The notes under the pieces were generated by a model. The model ran no database searches. It worked only from the letters and a program-made list of their open reading frames with translations, and was not told the DNA's origin. From contig OX638133.1 of the NCBI GenBank assembly GCA_951804985.1, forward strand, positions 3,988,501-4,052,500: DNA of 64,000 nt, read 5' to 3'. The stretch is from Dryomyza anilis (Eukaryota; Arthropoda; Insecta; Diptera; Dryomyzidae). Shown here in pieces: positions 46,460 to 59,747 of this stretch (within the stretch, counting starts at the first letter, position 1; each line of letters begins with the position of its first letter). Position numbers and translations under genes: made by a program.

Positions 46460-49400
46460 ATAAAGTATGTGAAGTTAAATACGTATTTTTTTTAGCAAAG
46501 ACACAAACCTATTTTTTTTACAGAGCCTTAACAGCGCGTTAACAGCCGCTATGTTAGCGGATGAAATCTTCCGATTGGTACACATAAATGACTCCGAATC
46601 CGTCCAGGATCTTAATGCTGGAACGGAATTTAGTACATTGGATAGCTAATGAATAGGGCTCTCCAAATATGTAACCTACATATATGGATCGATCCATTAG
46701 ACATTTTATATACATTTTAAAACTTGGTCATATATTGAGAAAAAGTGGTGATGATGAAGTGGTCACTACTCCGTCCACGGTCCCCGTGCTGGAACTTCTT
46801 ATAGTAGGTTAGATAGGTAATGATTAGAGCTTTCCAAATCTGTGACCTACATAGTTAGATCGATACGCTGGATATTTTTTATGAATTTTTGAAACTTGAC
46901 CATTTACAAGGAACAAAAATATTCATATGAAGAAAAAGTCATGATGATGAAGTGGCAACTACTCCGTCCATGCTCCAGTGCTGGAACTTCTTATAGTAGG
47001 TTGGATAGGTAATGATTAAAGCTGTCCAAATCTGTTATCGATATAGTTGGATCAATATGCTGGATATGTTTTATGAATTTTTGAAACTTGGCCATTTACA
47101 AGGAACAAAAATATTTATATGAAGAAAAAGTCATGATAATGAAGTGGCCACAACTCCGTCCATGGTCCCGTGCTGGAACTTTTTATAGTAGGTTGGATAG
47201 GAAATGATTAGAGCTTTCCAAATCTGTGACACACATAGTTGGATCGATACGCTGTATATTTTTTATGAATTTTTGAAACTTGACCATTTACAAGGAACAA
47301 AAATATTCATATGAAGAAAATGTCATGATGATGAAGTGGCCACTACTCCGTCCATGGTTCCCGTGCTGGAACTTCTCATATTAGGATGGATAGGTAATGA
47401 TTAGAGCTTTCCAAATCGGTGACCTACATAGTTCGATCGATACGCTGGATATTTTTTTGGAATATTTGAAACTTGACCATTTACAAGGAACAAAAATATT
47501 CATATGAAGCAAAAGTCATGATGATGAAGTGGCCACTACTCCGTCCATGGTCCCCGTGCTGGAACTTCTTATAGTAGGTTAGATAGGTAATGATTAGCGC
47601 TTTTCAAATATGTAATCGACATAGTTGGATCGATACGCTGGATATTTTTTATGAATTTTTGAAACTTGGCCATTTACAAGGAACGAAAATATTCATATGA
47701 AAAAAAAAATAGTTCATATAGTTCATAAAAATATTGTATTTTCGATATAATAATATTTTATTTCTTAAACATTTCATGTTTATGTCAATTATTTCTCTTA
47801 AAAATAACTACGTATTTTTATATATATATATGATTTCATTTTTTTATATTCATATAATAACATTTTTATTATTAAAAGTAATTATATTAAAAGATTGGTT
47901 TTTGTATTTTTTTACATTACTGTTTTTGTATACAATAAAATATTATAATAACATAAAATATTATGCTAATATAAAATATTATAGAAAAAATTTAAGATAT
48001 TAAAAAGAAAAATTAAAAAATTAGAGATAACAAGAAAAAAAACAATGTAAATATTAACGAAAAATTTAAAATTTCACTTAAATATATATGTATACATGTT
48101 TTTGCAAGATTTTTACACTTTTTGTATACAACAATATATATTCAAGTTAAATTTTATTTTATGAAAACATATCGTATAATAAGTAACTGGAAACCTTTTT
48201 CTAAACATCTAATTATGAAAAATTAATTATTTCCATTTTAGATAAAAAGCATTGTGAAATGGTATATGTGAATTAAAAAAATCACATATATTGCCCCTTT
48301 ATATTGCCCCAATTCACAATATTAGTTCGAATCTTTTGAAAATTTAGCAGAAATATTAAGTCTTTTAAAAATAAAATATGATGATCTTCACAATTTTACG
48401 AGTTTGAAAAATGTTTTAGTAGAACATAATTTTTAATTAGATTCTTTTAATTGTACATGTTTCACAATTTTCTAAAAAATTAATTAAAGGACAACAAATA
48501 ACTAATTAAGAAGATACTAAAACTTTTCGATTAAAATGAAAAATATCCAGCGAATCGATCCAACTACGTCGATCACATATTTGGAAAGCCCTAATTATTA
48601 CCTATAAACACTACTATAAAAAGTTCCAGCACGGGAACCATGGACGGAGTAGTGGCCACTCCATGATCATGACTTTTTCTTCATATAAATATTTTTGTTC
48701 CCTGTAAATGGTCAAGTTTCAAAAATTCATAAAAAATATCCAGCGTATCGATTTAACTATGTCGATCACAGATTTGGAAAGTCCTAATCATTACCTATCT
48801 ATACTACTATAAGAAGTTCCAGCACGGGGACCATGGACGGAGTAGTGGCCACTTCATCATCATGACTTTTTCTTCATAGGAATATTTTTGTTCCTTGTAA
48901 ATGGTCAAGTTTCAAAAATGTATAAAAAATATCCAGCGTATCGATCTAACTATGTCGATCACATATTTGAAAAGCCCTAATCATTACCTATCAAATCTAC
49001 TATAAGAAGTTCCAGCACGGGGACCATGGACGGAGTAGTGGCCACTTCATGATCATGACTTTTTCTACATATAAATATTTTTGTTCCCTGTAAATGGTCA
49101 GGATTCAAAAATTCATAAAAAATATCCAGCGTATCGATCTAACTATGTCGATCACATATTTGAAAAGCCCTAATCATTACCTATCAAATCTACTATAAGA
49201 AGTTCCAGCACGGGGACCATGGACGGAGTAGTGGCCACTTCATGATCATGACTTTTTCTACATATAAATATTTTTGTTCCCTGTAAATGGTCAGGATTCA
49301 AAAATTCATAAAAAATATCCAGCGTATCGATCCAACTATGTCGATCACATATTTGAAAAGCACTAATCATTACCTATCCAACCTACTATAAGAAGTTCCA

Positions 49401-49923
49401 GCACGGGGACCGTGGAGGGAGAAGTGACCACTTCATCATCATGACATTTTCTTCCTATGAATATTTTTGTTCCTTGTTAATTGTCAATTTTAAAAAATTC
49501 ATAAAAAATATCCAGCGTATCGATCTAACTATGTAGGTCACAGATTTGGAAAGCTCTAATCATTACCTATCCAACCTACTATAAGAAGTTCCAGCACGGG
49601 GACCGTGGAGGGAGTAGTGACCACTTCATCATCACCACGTTTTCTCAATATATGACTAAGTTTTAAAATGTATATAAAATGTCTAATGGTTCGATATATA
49701 TATGTAGGTTACATATTTGGAAAGCCCTATTCATTAGCTATCTAATGTACTAAATTCCGTTCGAGCATGAAGATCCTGGACGGATTTGGAGTCATTTATG
49801 TGTACCAATCGGAAGATTTCATCCGCTAACATAGCGGCTGTTAACGATCTTTTAATGCTCTGTAAAAAAAATGGTTTGTGTCTTTGCTAAAAAAAATACG
49901 TATTTAACTTCACATACTTTATA
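46460..49923. mobile_element. Large fold-back element with tandem-repeat arms
   Basis: The two ends are inverted copies starting TAAAGTATGTGAAGTTAAAT and containing AACAGCCGCTATGTTAGCGG. Each arm then consists of tandem units of about 193 bp: five plus a diverged terminal unit on the left (anchor TGCTGGAAC at 46787, 46979, 47171, 47364, 47557), six plus a diverged terminal unit on the right (GTTCCAGCA near 48622, 48816, 49009, 49201, 49395, 49588). The unit holds GAAGTGGCCACTACTCCGTC. The centre (about 47700-48535) is AT-rich without a transposase. The architecture matches fold-back or Galileo-like DNA transposons by analogy, but no sequence family is recognised. Confidence 0.85.
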
Positions 49924-50370
49924 AATTTTAATTTGAATTTATACGAAACAAACTTTTTAATAATACTATTAAATCAATATTTGACCTATACTCCAACTTA
50001 AGTGAATTTTTTCAGTGTCTGCTAAACAAATTGTGCTATATTTTTAATGTTTATTAATGAGCAAATATTTATGCAACAGTGTTGTAATTAATAAATTTCT
50101 AAAAAAAAACCACAAACATAATGTAAACAGATTTATTATATAAACTTTGTAAACATTTGTGCGCAATTTAAAGAGTGTGTAAATAAAAAACTTATTTATA
50201 AAATTATGCTATAAAGAAAAGGTTATGGAATCGTTTTATTTATATATTTTAAAATTTTGTAAATATTTTTTTTCGCAATTTAACAGTTCTATACTATATT
50301 AAAATAATTTTAAAATAACATAAAAAGTCACAAAATATCTAATAACTTAAATGTTTTTGTTTTATTGCAG
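49924..50370. other. AT-rich region, no gene seen
   Basis: AT-rich sequence to the right of the fold-back element, ending in a splice-acceptor-like TTTTATTGCAG. Confidence 0.4.
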
Positions 50371-50444
50371 ATTTTTACTCGCATTCAGCGGAAATACAAA
50401 ACAACACCACAAAAACTGACACCAAACACTTCCAAAATATGTGA
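50371..50444 (+). CDS. Possible terminal exon (weak)
   Basis: After TTTTTGTTTTATTGCAG the sequence is open for 23 codons in one frame (FYSHSAEIQNNTTKTDTK, stop TGA). Its third positions are C/G-richer than the surrounding DNA. A second frame is open for longer. No upstream exon is identified and the peptide is not recognised. It could equally be untranslated sequence or chance. Confidence 0.15.
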
Positions 50445-50944
50445 AAAATGCAACTTTATAATAGGGAAAAATAAAAAATCATACATTAAACGGCAAGTTA
50501 TGGTAGTTTGAAAAAATATATGACGCGTAAAGCATGTGGTCGACTATATATCACATAATATTTTTATTTTTAATTCTTATCTTTAAACATTCTAAGCACA
50601 TGAGCAACAGATGCTTGTGTACTCAACGGGTATGGGTACGGGCACAATATGCAGTTGGTTGGTTCTGTCTAAATAAGCAATGCAGATAAGGCTTCAAATT
50701 GATGTGTTCATAATTCACACTTTGCATTTCTTTTATTTTATTATATTCTACACAATTTCATTTTATTCTCTTCAGCACTTTTGTTTATTTTCATTGGTTT
50801 GTGTGCTACTCTTTGCTTTGCGTTTTTAATGATAAACAAGGGAAAAAAACTTATAAACAAAAATTAGTTTTCGGAATTTGCGCAATTTTTTGTATTCAAT
50901 TTATTCTTGTAAACAATTAATTAACTTCTCTTTTTTTTGTATAT
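50445..50944. other. AT-rich region, no gene seen
   Basis: AT-rich DNA between the weak exon candidate and the tandem array. 50590-50700 is slightly more complex (CAACGGGTATGGGTACGGGC). No supported feature. Confidence 0.4.
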
Positions 50945-52287
50945 TTGTGTTTTATTCATTGAGGTTCTAGCAGACTTACAAAAAATACCATCAAATTTAT
51001 AGTTTTTGGATAATTTATTAGTATTTGTAGATAAACTTATTCAATAGTTTAAATCCCATTGAATTATACAAAAAAACTATTGAAAAATATAAAATACTAT
51101 TAAATTTATATTAATCAATAGTTTCAATTCCATTGAATAATACATAAACATTGAAAATTATAGCATACTGTTAATTTTATATTTATAAATAGTATAAATC
51201 CCATTAAATTTTTTATATTGAATATTGAACTATTAATTAAATAAAACTATAAAATAGTATTAATCCCATTGAATAAAACAAAAAAAAAACGATTGTAAAG
51301 TATAGCATACTGTTAATTTTATATTAATCAATAGTATAAATATCATTGAATATTTTATATTTTATATTCAAAATGAACTATTAATTAAATAAATCTATAA
51401 AATAGTACTAATCCCAATGAATAATACAAAAAAAACTATTGAAAAATATATTTAACTTCAAATACTATTAAAATATCCAAAAACTATAAATTTAATAGTA
51501 TTTGAAGTTAAATTAAATCAATAGTTTAAATCCCATTGAATTATACAGAAAACTATTGAAAAATATCCAATACTATTAAATTTATATTAATCAATAGTTT
51601 CAATACCATTGAATAATACATAAACATTGAAAAATATAGCATACTATTAATTTTATATTTATCAATAGTATAAATCTCATTGGTTTTTTTATATTGAATA
51701 TTGAACTACGATTTAAATAAAACTATAAATTAGTATTAATCCCATTGAATAAAACAAAAAAAAAAAACTATTGAAAAGTATAGCATACTGTTAATTTTAT
51801 ATTAATCAATAGTATAAATATCATTGAATATTTTATATTCAATATTGAACTATAAATTAAATAAAACTATAAAATAGTACTAATCCCAATGAATAATACA
51901 AAAAAAAACTATTGAAAAATATAAAATACTAATACATTTATAGTTTTTCGATATTTTAATAGTATTTGGAGTTAAACTTCATTAATAGTTTAAATCGCAT
52001 TGAATTATACAAAAAACTATTGAAGAATATAAAATACTATTAAATTTATATTAATCAATAGTTTCAATTACATTGAATAATACAAAAAAAACTATTGAAA
52101 AATATAGCATACTATTAATTTTATATTAATCAATAGTATAAATATCATTGAATATTTTTTATTGATTATTAAACTATTAATTAAATAAAACTATAAAATA
52201 GCATTAATCCCATTGAATAAAAAAAAAATATTGAAATTATAGCATAAGTACTATTAAATTTATATGTATACATATAAATTTAATAGT
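50945..52287. repeat. AT-rich higher-order tandem array related to MITE L
   Basis: Built from TCAATAGTTTAAATCCCATT, AAAACTATTGAAAAATAT and TACTATTAAATTTATATTAA words. A larger unit of about 465-475 bp recurs roughly three times (GAATTATAC at 51061, 51538 and 52002). The same words make up MITE L, so the array probably grew from copies of it. Confidence 0.75.
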
Positions 52288-52322
52288 ACCTATAGGTCCC
52301 ACCACTTTTATTGTTATTATTA
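52288..52322 (-). repeat. SINE 3'-end fragment
   Basis: TAGGTCCCACCACTTT followed by ATT-type repeats matches the body and tail of the SINE. It is too short to judge further. Confidence 0.45.
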
Positions 52323-53040
52323 AATTTATATAGGAAAATGTTTGGGAAGTCGTTAAATTTGGAGTTCACTAAATTTTCATTTTCCTTTAATCCATATCTC
52401 CACAAATTTCTAATTCTTAAAATCTATCTGTACAAAATATAGACGTTTTTGTAAAATTTTTATTTAGTTTTAATAAAAACATATTTATGTATTTGAAATG
52501 TTCCACAAATCAGCACAAAATATGAATAATACATATTTCTTTCTTGGTTACCAATAACATTTAAAAATTCGATAAATTTACCTTCTGTATATAAAATGTA
52601 ATTCCGAAAATAATCTCATTTACCTCCTTTTTTTAAACATTTTAGTTGTTTAAAATTTTAAAAACTAAAATTGAAATCTTTTCGCATTTAGTTGCATCCA
52701 TTAATTTTTTGCAATAGACACAAAACAGCTGATGCTCGCACAAATACAAAATAAAAAATCGAAAACACAATTTTTGAATTAGTGCCAAATTTCGCTAAAT
52801 GCCAACATTTGTTATGATTTAAGCAACAAAAAAAAATTCTGCGAAAACATTTAATTATGAGGTCATCAGGAGCGCTGTTCGTTTTTTTTTTTTTTTTTAA
52901 TTTCAAAATATGGTTGGCAACAAGGAAAAATAAAATTAGTTGCATAAATCGTCTTTGTACAAGTAAAACGTATCCAATATATTTAGTTTTTCAAATTTTT
53001 CGATTAGTATTATTAAAAGTATATAAAATAAATGTACTTA
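52323..53040. other. AT-rich region, no gene seen
   Basis: AT-rich DNA with poly-T at about 52884-52899. Frames of 85-96 residues on both strands have no family signature. Confidence 0.4.
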
Positions 53041-53620
53041 ATTCCTTCAACCTCAGAAAACCCAGTATTTCATGTCTCGGAGACCTCCGATGCCTCGAAG
53101 TTTTCACGAATAACTTCGATAAAAAAAAAAACGATCTGATCGCTTAAGTGATTCTGATTTTTAGAATTTTTCATATATTCAAATTCTTTAGCATTATACG
53201 ATATTTAAACATGTATCTCATCGATATCGCAATATTTTTCAACGCAGACTCGAATTTTGTATTTCATTTTTTTCGATATTGTTCCGATTTTGCAAGATTT
53301 CTCGTGCCGAGAAACCTCAGTCGCGTTCTGTCTGATTGCCTCGCAAATTTCTCAAATAAATTCGATAAAAAGATAGATATCATTGCATTGTCGATAGTAA
53401 TTTCTTCAATTTCTCATGCGTTCAATTTCCTTGACAAGATATGATATTTAAATATGATTTTCGCTATAATTTCCGAAGAAATCTTGAACTATCACTATTT
53501 TTTGTTCGATAGTTCCGATTTCAAAATATTGTCATACCGAAAGAACTTCGACGGAATTCAGTGATATTCACTAGATTCACTAAGTCCAATTTTTAGCTCG
53601 ATAGTGGTACGATAAAGTGT
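53041..53620. repeat. Repeat F, about 230-bp tandem units
   Basis: ATGTCTCGGAGACCTCCGAT (about 53072) and CTCGTGCCGAGAAACCTCAG (about 53301) start related units that continue with GATAAAAA and a GATATCGCAATATTTTT-like block. Related single segments occur near 20700 and 40890-41230. The 98-residue frame at 53148 is a by-product. Confidence 0.55.
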
Positions 53621-53772
53621 CAGATGTGGTATGAATGCTCCTTATTCTCGCATTGATTGCGTAGCGTTATCGAAACAAATCTTTTTCTCAATCGTACAAG
53701 AACCATTTGCCTAAAATTTCATTTGCCAAGTGTTTTTTAAAATCATCTGTAATCAAATGTGGGAATTTGGTT

Positions 53773-53985
53773 CAATCAGAAAAAAATCCAATTAAAATTG
53801 GTCAATAGGACAGTTATTGATTCAATAGTATACAAACTAAATATTTTCATAAAACACACACAATTTAATAGTGTTTAATAGTATTTTGTAGTTTTTAATG
53901 GTATTTACCTATTAAAACAATAGTTTATCATATTGACTAGTTTTTATATCAAAAAACTATTGATTTTATAGTATTTTTTCTGAGT
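53773..53985. mobile_element. MITE family L, copy 4
   Basis: Left TCAGAAAAAAATCCAATTAA, right GTATTTTTTCTGAGTG, with TTGGTCAATAGGACAGTTAT inside. Confidence 0.65.
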
Positions 53986-55379
53986 GTTCAGTGCCGGATG
54001 AGGTTGTACACTTACGCTATATCAAAAATTGAAATGTCATATGATTATTTCATATACAAACCGGCCTTTTTGCAAAGAAATTGTAAGATAAATTAAGATT
54101 TCAACAAACCAATTCATATTTTAATGGTCTCTTTAATATCTACATGGACGCACAGTGAAACAGAAACGTTTTTCATCGATCCAAACTCAGAATTTCTTGA
54201 TTTATTGCTGGGGTTTATTCTTGTTTTATTTGAAATGAATGAAGTATAATTTTAAAAAGTTAAAAATAAAAATCGTTCACTTAGATTTCATTGTATAAAA
54301 AGCCAAAATATAACTTTTTTTGTTGTTTTTGGATGTTAGTATATACAACAAAATGTTCTTTCTTTTTCAATTGACCATATTGGCAACCTTAACTACAAGA
54401 GCTGCCCTTTAGCAACACTCTTAACTTCCGCACAGTTGCAATAACGGAAGCCATGCTGTTTAACGAGACTTCGATGGGTGCAACATAAGCGCTACGATCG
54501 GCATTGTATGGAGGGAGGATATCGGAATGCGTTCTTGTTCTTTTTGCGCACAATGCGATAACGTTTAGCAAAATGACAAACGTTACCAAGTATTCCAAAA
54601 AAAAGTTGAACAAAAAAAAAAAATCAATTTCCAAATTCATAACAAAAAACCATCGAATGGCGCCTAAAACCATCCAACCACCTCTCGAAACACAAAATCA
54701 AACAATGAAAGACGAGGCAATTGAATACTGGACAACGAGCCGTGCCGAGCGAGCTTCGAACGAACGAACAAACAAACACTCGAACGCACAAACGACGATA
54801 GAAAATGTGTTGCATACTTTGGGGGCGATAAGAGCCATGAAACGCTATTTGTGTCCATAAAATTGTGTCATAAATGCGTTTTTCTTTCTCTACTTTTCGA
54901 TGTTGTTGTTCTTTTCATCTATCTATCTTTTGTTGTTATTATTTTTGTGTTTGTTGTAGTTTTTGTTCTTTTGCATTGGTTTTTCCATTTTCAAATTGTA
55001 AAAATATCATGGTTGTTGCATGGTGCGACGCGACGCTTTGTTGCGGTTGTTGAAAAGATTAAATTTGCGGCGATGGCCACCATGCAATAACGACCCAAAA
55101 AATAACAAAAAAAAAGAAAAAAAAAGGCTACATAGAAAACGTTAGCAGTGCAGCTAGCCAGCCAGCTAGCGGGTTTGGGTTGTGTTTGAAAAAGGTAATA
55201 AATATGAATCGTTCTTCGAATTTCATGCCGCGGATTATTGAAAATTTTCAATAAAAACACAAAGTGCTCATGGTGCACGCGGATGGCGTTGAGTGGTGCT
55301 CTTGTGTGATTGGGGGACAGTTTTGAGCAATATTGAAAAATAGTGCGGCGAAAAATTCGTGCTGTAATTTTTAATGTTT
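53986..55379. other. Host-like non-coding region
   Basis: 54380-54860 and 55000-55340 are higher-complexity, for example GCGACGCGACGCTTTGTTGC near 55025. The 118-residue frame at 54504 starts without ATG and is Asn/Lys/Thr-rich with no family signature. This may be an untranslated exon or regulatory DNA; no splice signal decides it. Confidence 0.35.
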
Positions 55380-56345
55380 TTTTTATTTTTTATTACAATT
55401 TCTTATACCTTTTTCTACTATTTTTTCTAACACTTTATTTTACTACTTTTTTAGTACTTTTTAAATACATTTTTCAAGTACTATTCTATCACATTTTCTA
55501 CTACTTTATATTACATTTTACTACTTTTTTTGTAACAGATTTGGTAAGACTTGTTTTCAACTATTTTTTTTTTTAATTTTTCTCCTCTCTTTTTTTACTA
55601 AATCTCCACTACTTTTTTATGCTACTTTTCTTCTTCCACTTATTTTAGCACATTTTTATACTACTTTTCTACCCTTAAAAAAAACTACTTTATACTACTT
55701 TTTTTCTTTTAGGTTTTATAATACTAGTATTTTTTGTTTTTAATTTTTCTGCTACTTTTTTACTTATTGTTCTACTACTTTTTTACAACATTTTTTTAAT
55801 ACAGATACTGTTTTCATCTAATTTTTTATTTTACTTTTTTCTACTACTATTTCTACTACTATTTTCTAGTAGTATTTTCTTTTTTTTTTCTGTGTTCAAT
55901 TTTTTATTATTGAATATTTTTATTTGGTTTTTCTTTTTTTTTATTTAATTTTAAACTACTCTGCAATACAACTTTGAAAAATATTGAGGAAGAAACATTT
56001 TTGGAATTATTATAAAATTTCTTTCTTTTTATTGCAATCCTATTTCTTTAACTTGTCAACAAAAGTTTGATCAACCACTTTTTTTCTACTATATTTTTTC
56101 TACTAATATTTTAATACTACTTTTTACTACTTTTCTAATACATTTTCTACTTCAGTTTTCTTTTCAATTTTCTACTTCTTTTTCTACTTATTGTTTTTAC
56201 TAATACCTATTTGTCTACTTTTCTACTACTTCTGTCTATACATTTTTCTACTACTTTTTTCTACTACTCTTTTCTACTACTTTTTCTACTACTTTTTTCT
56301 ACTACTTTTTTCTACTACTTTTTTATACCACTATTTTTTTTTTTT
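55380..56345. repeat. Pyrimidine-rich CTACTTTTTT tract
   Basis: Nearly 1 kb of strongly strand-asymmetric T/C-rich DNA built from TACTACTTTTTTCTACTAC variants, most regular at 56215-56340. Frames across it read Phe/Leu/Ser and are artefacts. Confidence 0.85.
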
Positions 56346-59300
56346 TTTTTAATGTTGTTATTTATAGTTTGTTCTTTTTTGAATAACACCGCTCTACAAA
56401 GTTTACAGAATCATTATATACAAAATTATTTACTGCATTTTCTGCTATAATTTAAAAATCTGTCATATTTAGAAAATTTTCCCAAATAATACTTTTTCTA
56501 CTTAATTCTAAACAATTCAATCTTTTAAGCAGCTTTCGCTGTAGCACATTGTGTTGCATTTTTTATGCGTTGCAACGTACCAAACGAGGTAAAGCGTTGC
56601 TAAAACCTACTACAGCCTGACCTCGTTATAGAAAATAGTAGTATGTAGTAGAAGTGACTCGTAATAAAATGACACAATAAAAACTATTCACTTAACTTCT
56701 ATTTAGTCTAGATGCCGTTGTTCCTGTTGCTGTCTTTTTGACTATGTTGTTGTCGTTGCCGTCGTCGTCATTGTTGTTGTGTATGGTAACTTCCGCCGGA
56801 TGAATTTATAGTCATGCTGGGCCAACATAGTGTGTCCAGATGTATGATGGCATGGGACATACAAACACACACACACACATATCACAGATTATGAGCATGT
56901 GTCCGGTGTATAAAAATTTATAACCATAAAAGATGACAAAACAACAAAAACAACAATGGGAATTATAGCAACAGCAACATCGTTTGCAATGGAAACAAGT
57001 AAAACTCACAAAATAGGTCAAAAAAGCGTTACGAGTTGAGATAAAAGTTTCGTTTGTCGATTTTGTTGGCTTTTTGTGTTTTTTATTTACTCTTTTTCAG
57101 CACTTTTAGTAGTTTTGCTTTTTTTTGATACATTTTTTTCTTTTTTCATTGCTGTATTTCAAAAAGTAGCCAAACATTGATTTATAGACGACGCGCGTTG
57201 TTTTTAAATTAAAACTGAAAAGTTTTACATTTTTAAGACCCCCTCAATATATAGCATAAGATGTTGCTATATCGAATTTTTAGCTTTCAGAGAAATTAAG
57301 ACTTTGTTGTTGATATATTATAGTATTCCAATTTTAGACACATAAATTATATGATTTTGATATAAAGACCATCAAGAAATATATTTTGTTAACTACTGTT
57401 TTAATATATTATGCGAATATATTGAAAATTTCCACCGAAATCGTTTATTTATTTTTTTCTATTACCGAATACGATTTAAAAATACAAAATAAATGCATTT
57501 CAAACATTTTAAATTAATTTTTGTGCTGCAAATGTTGTTTCAAAAGATTTCTATTCCTGTATAATTGATTTTCGAATATAAAATTATAAATATGCACATT
57601 CGAACTTTAAATTGAAATTTTAAAAGTTAATTAATCAATAGGAAAAATAAACGAAGAACAAACCATTACTTTATGACTTGCTTAAAATCTTTGATCAGAC
57701 AATATTCAAATTTTTGACGTCTTCACACTAAAAAGCGCTCAATGATTGCAAAGCAAATAAATAAAACTTAAATAAACGTGCTGAGACACAATTTATGAAG
57801 TCGCTATAATTTGAAAATTATTAAAAAAAATAATTTTCTACTATGTTCAAAGCATGCATGCAAAAGTTTATTTTAAAGATGTCATAAAAGCGCAAAATAA
57901 ATAAGCAACAATTCTTGATCGAATCGTTGATCAGCTGCCATAGTAAGAAGAATCAAATAAAATATAATAAATTTGTATTCAAATTATACACAAAGAAAAA
58001 ATAGAAATGACAGATACAGTGCCGCATAAATGCGTCAACGTAATAGGGTTAAACAACGACACAAATATTGCTGTGCTCTGCATAAACATAATAATGGTAA
58101 ACATGCTTAACAACTATAAGAATGAGATCAGCGGTTAAGGCACGTTACACACTTCAAAACTCGAACAAAGGATCTAAAAGCGAGAAAAAAGACAGATTTG
58201 CGGAGGATCAAAGAACTAGGACAGCAGGCCTAAGAGATTTATGCAGCAAACAAATAAAACCATTTTTTATGTGAGTAAAATATAAAGCAGGTAGCTATAA
58301 AAATAAAACAGATGATGATGATACCATACGCAAAAGTGAAGTTTTGAAATATGAGCTGGAAAATAATATGAATGAAAAGGCAAACTGAACAGAATATGGT
58401 ATCTGCGTAAATATGTATTTAGAGAATTATATAAGCAAATATATACTCCATAATTTTGCACATTTTCTTTGTAATTTTGTTGGTTTTCCCAGTATTTTGT
58501 TGGGAAATATAAATCAAATGGTATGATGTACTACTGAAATGACATATCACATGTTAAAATCAAAAGTAGGGAGACAATATTAAAAACTGAAATAAAAATA
58601 GCTACTAAAATAGTAAACACAACATAAAGAAACAAGAAATCAATTTTTGGGCCAATGCAAATTAGGTTTCTATCAGGGGTAACGATTTCCCCATTGTGGC
58701 AACGATATAAATAGAAAAAAATCATTTGTTTTTAAAAAATATTTAAAAGAAATAAAGTTTTTCTTCCCTAATATGAAATAAAGGCATATAGAAAACGCAT
58801 AAGACAAATAAAAGACAAATAAAGCATTGCATAAATTGGGCAATATCAAAGAATATTAAAAATATAAGTCAAACAGAGTTGGAAAAGTACCTACTAGAAA
58901 TGGATATTCGACATGAGTGTAAAATACCAATTGCAGAATATGAAATATACCGAAATAATGCTATAGCATGGAAATTCGTGAAAGAAATTCTTAAAGAATT
59001 CACAGATGATTTAGTCCTGCATGCAGGGTATTGCAATTCTTATACAATTTTTCGAGTTGTTCTTTATGTTGCATCCTTCTGCCTTGATAAAAGCATCTTG
59101 AAACAAGCAGTTGAAGCTGAATGTCTGCCAGTAAAACGATTTTGTTGTTATTACTCCAATGCACTTTGATCCCCCAATGCTTGTGTTGTCGACAAATCAA
59201 AGGCAAATCCAATAAAAATGGTTGAATTTTAAACGTATTACGATGCACAGTGCATAAAATCGTATCGAATCGTAGTAGAGAATGCGATTTAAAATGAAAT

Positions 59301-59747
59301 CTATGGCATATGCGATGGCGTAGTGCACGGCATAGTGCAGCACACAGCACAGGGCCGGGGAAGGGAAATTGATGTAAAATGGGTTACTAAACGAATTACT
59401 GAAAATTTATTTTGTTAAATTGTTAGTAGTTAAAGGTTAAAGTGCTTTTAAAAGCATATTTAAGAAAGCAACTATTATGAGTAAGAATTGTAGATATACC
59501 TACTATTGATTGTAAGAAGACATAAATTTGAAATGAAAAATAAAAGTTAATAAATACTACAGCTATTAGCTGTTGAAAAGGGAAAGTCAAATTCAGAAAT
59601 CAGTTTATATACCTCTCTGTATTTACATTAACACACTTTATCTTTATACACCTCACTGATGTAAGTATATACATCACTGATCACAGATTTCAAAATTTGA
59701 CTGTCCCGTTTCACCATCTTTCCAAATGTATAATATGGTATATACCA
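56346..59747. other. Non-coding region
   Basis: 56530-57130 and 57950-59350 are moderately complex. (CA)n lies at about 56861-56880. A 96-residue + strand frame at 58879-59169 starts with TTG and overlaps an equally open minus-strand frame, so I do not call a gene. The remainder is AT-rich. Confidence 0.35.

Noticed and set aside
47734..48003. 89-residue frame in the core of the fold-back element
   Set aside because: Phe/Tyr/Ile-rich translation of AT-rich DNA, with no transposase motif.
46787..49600. CRISPR-like regularly spaced repeats
   Set aside because: The units are contiguous tandem repeats in inverted arms of a eukaryotic element, with no unique spacers.
54504..54860. 118-residue + frame
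   Set aside because: No ATG context at the start, low-complexity Asn/Lys/Thr content and competing minus frames.
58879..59169. 96-residue + frame with a plausible-looking amphipathic peptide
   Set aside because: Starts at TTG, overlaps a 116-residue minus frame, and has no recognised motif or splice context.
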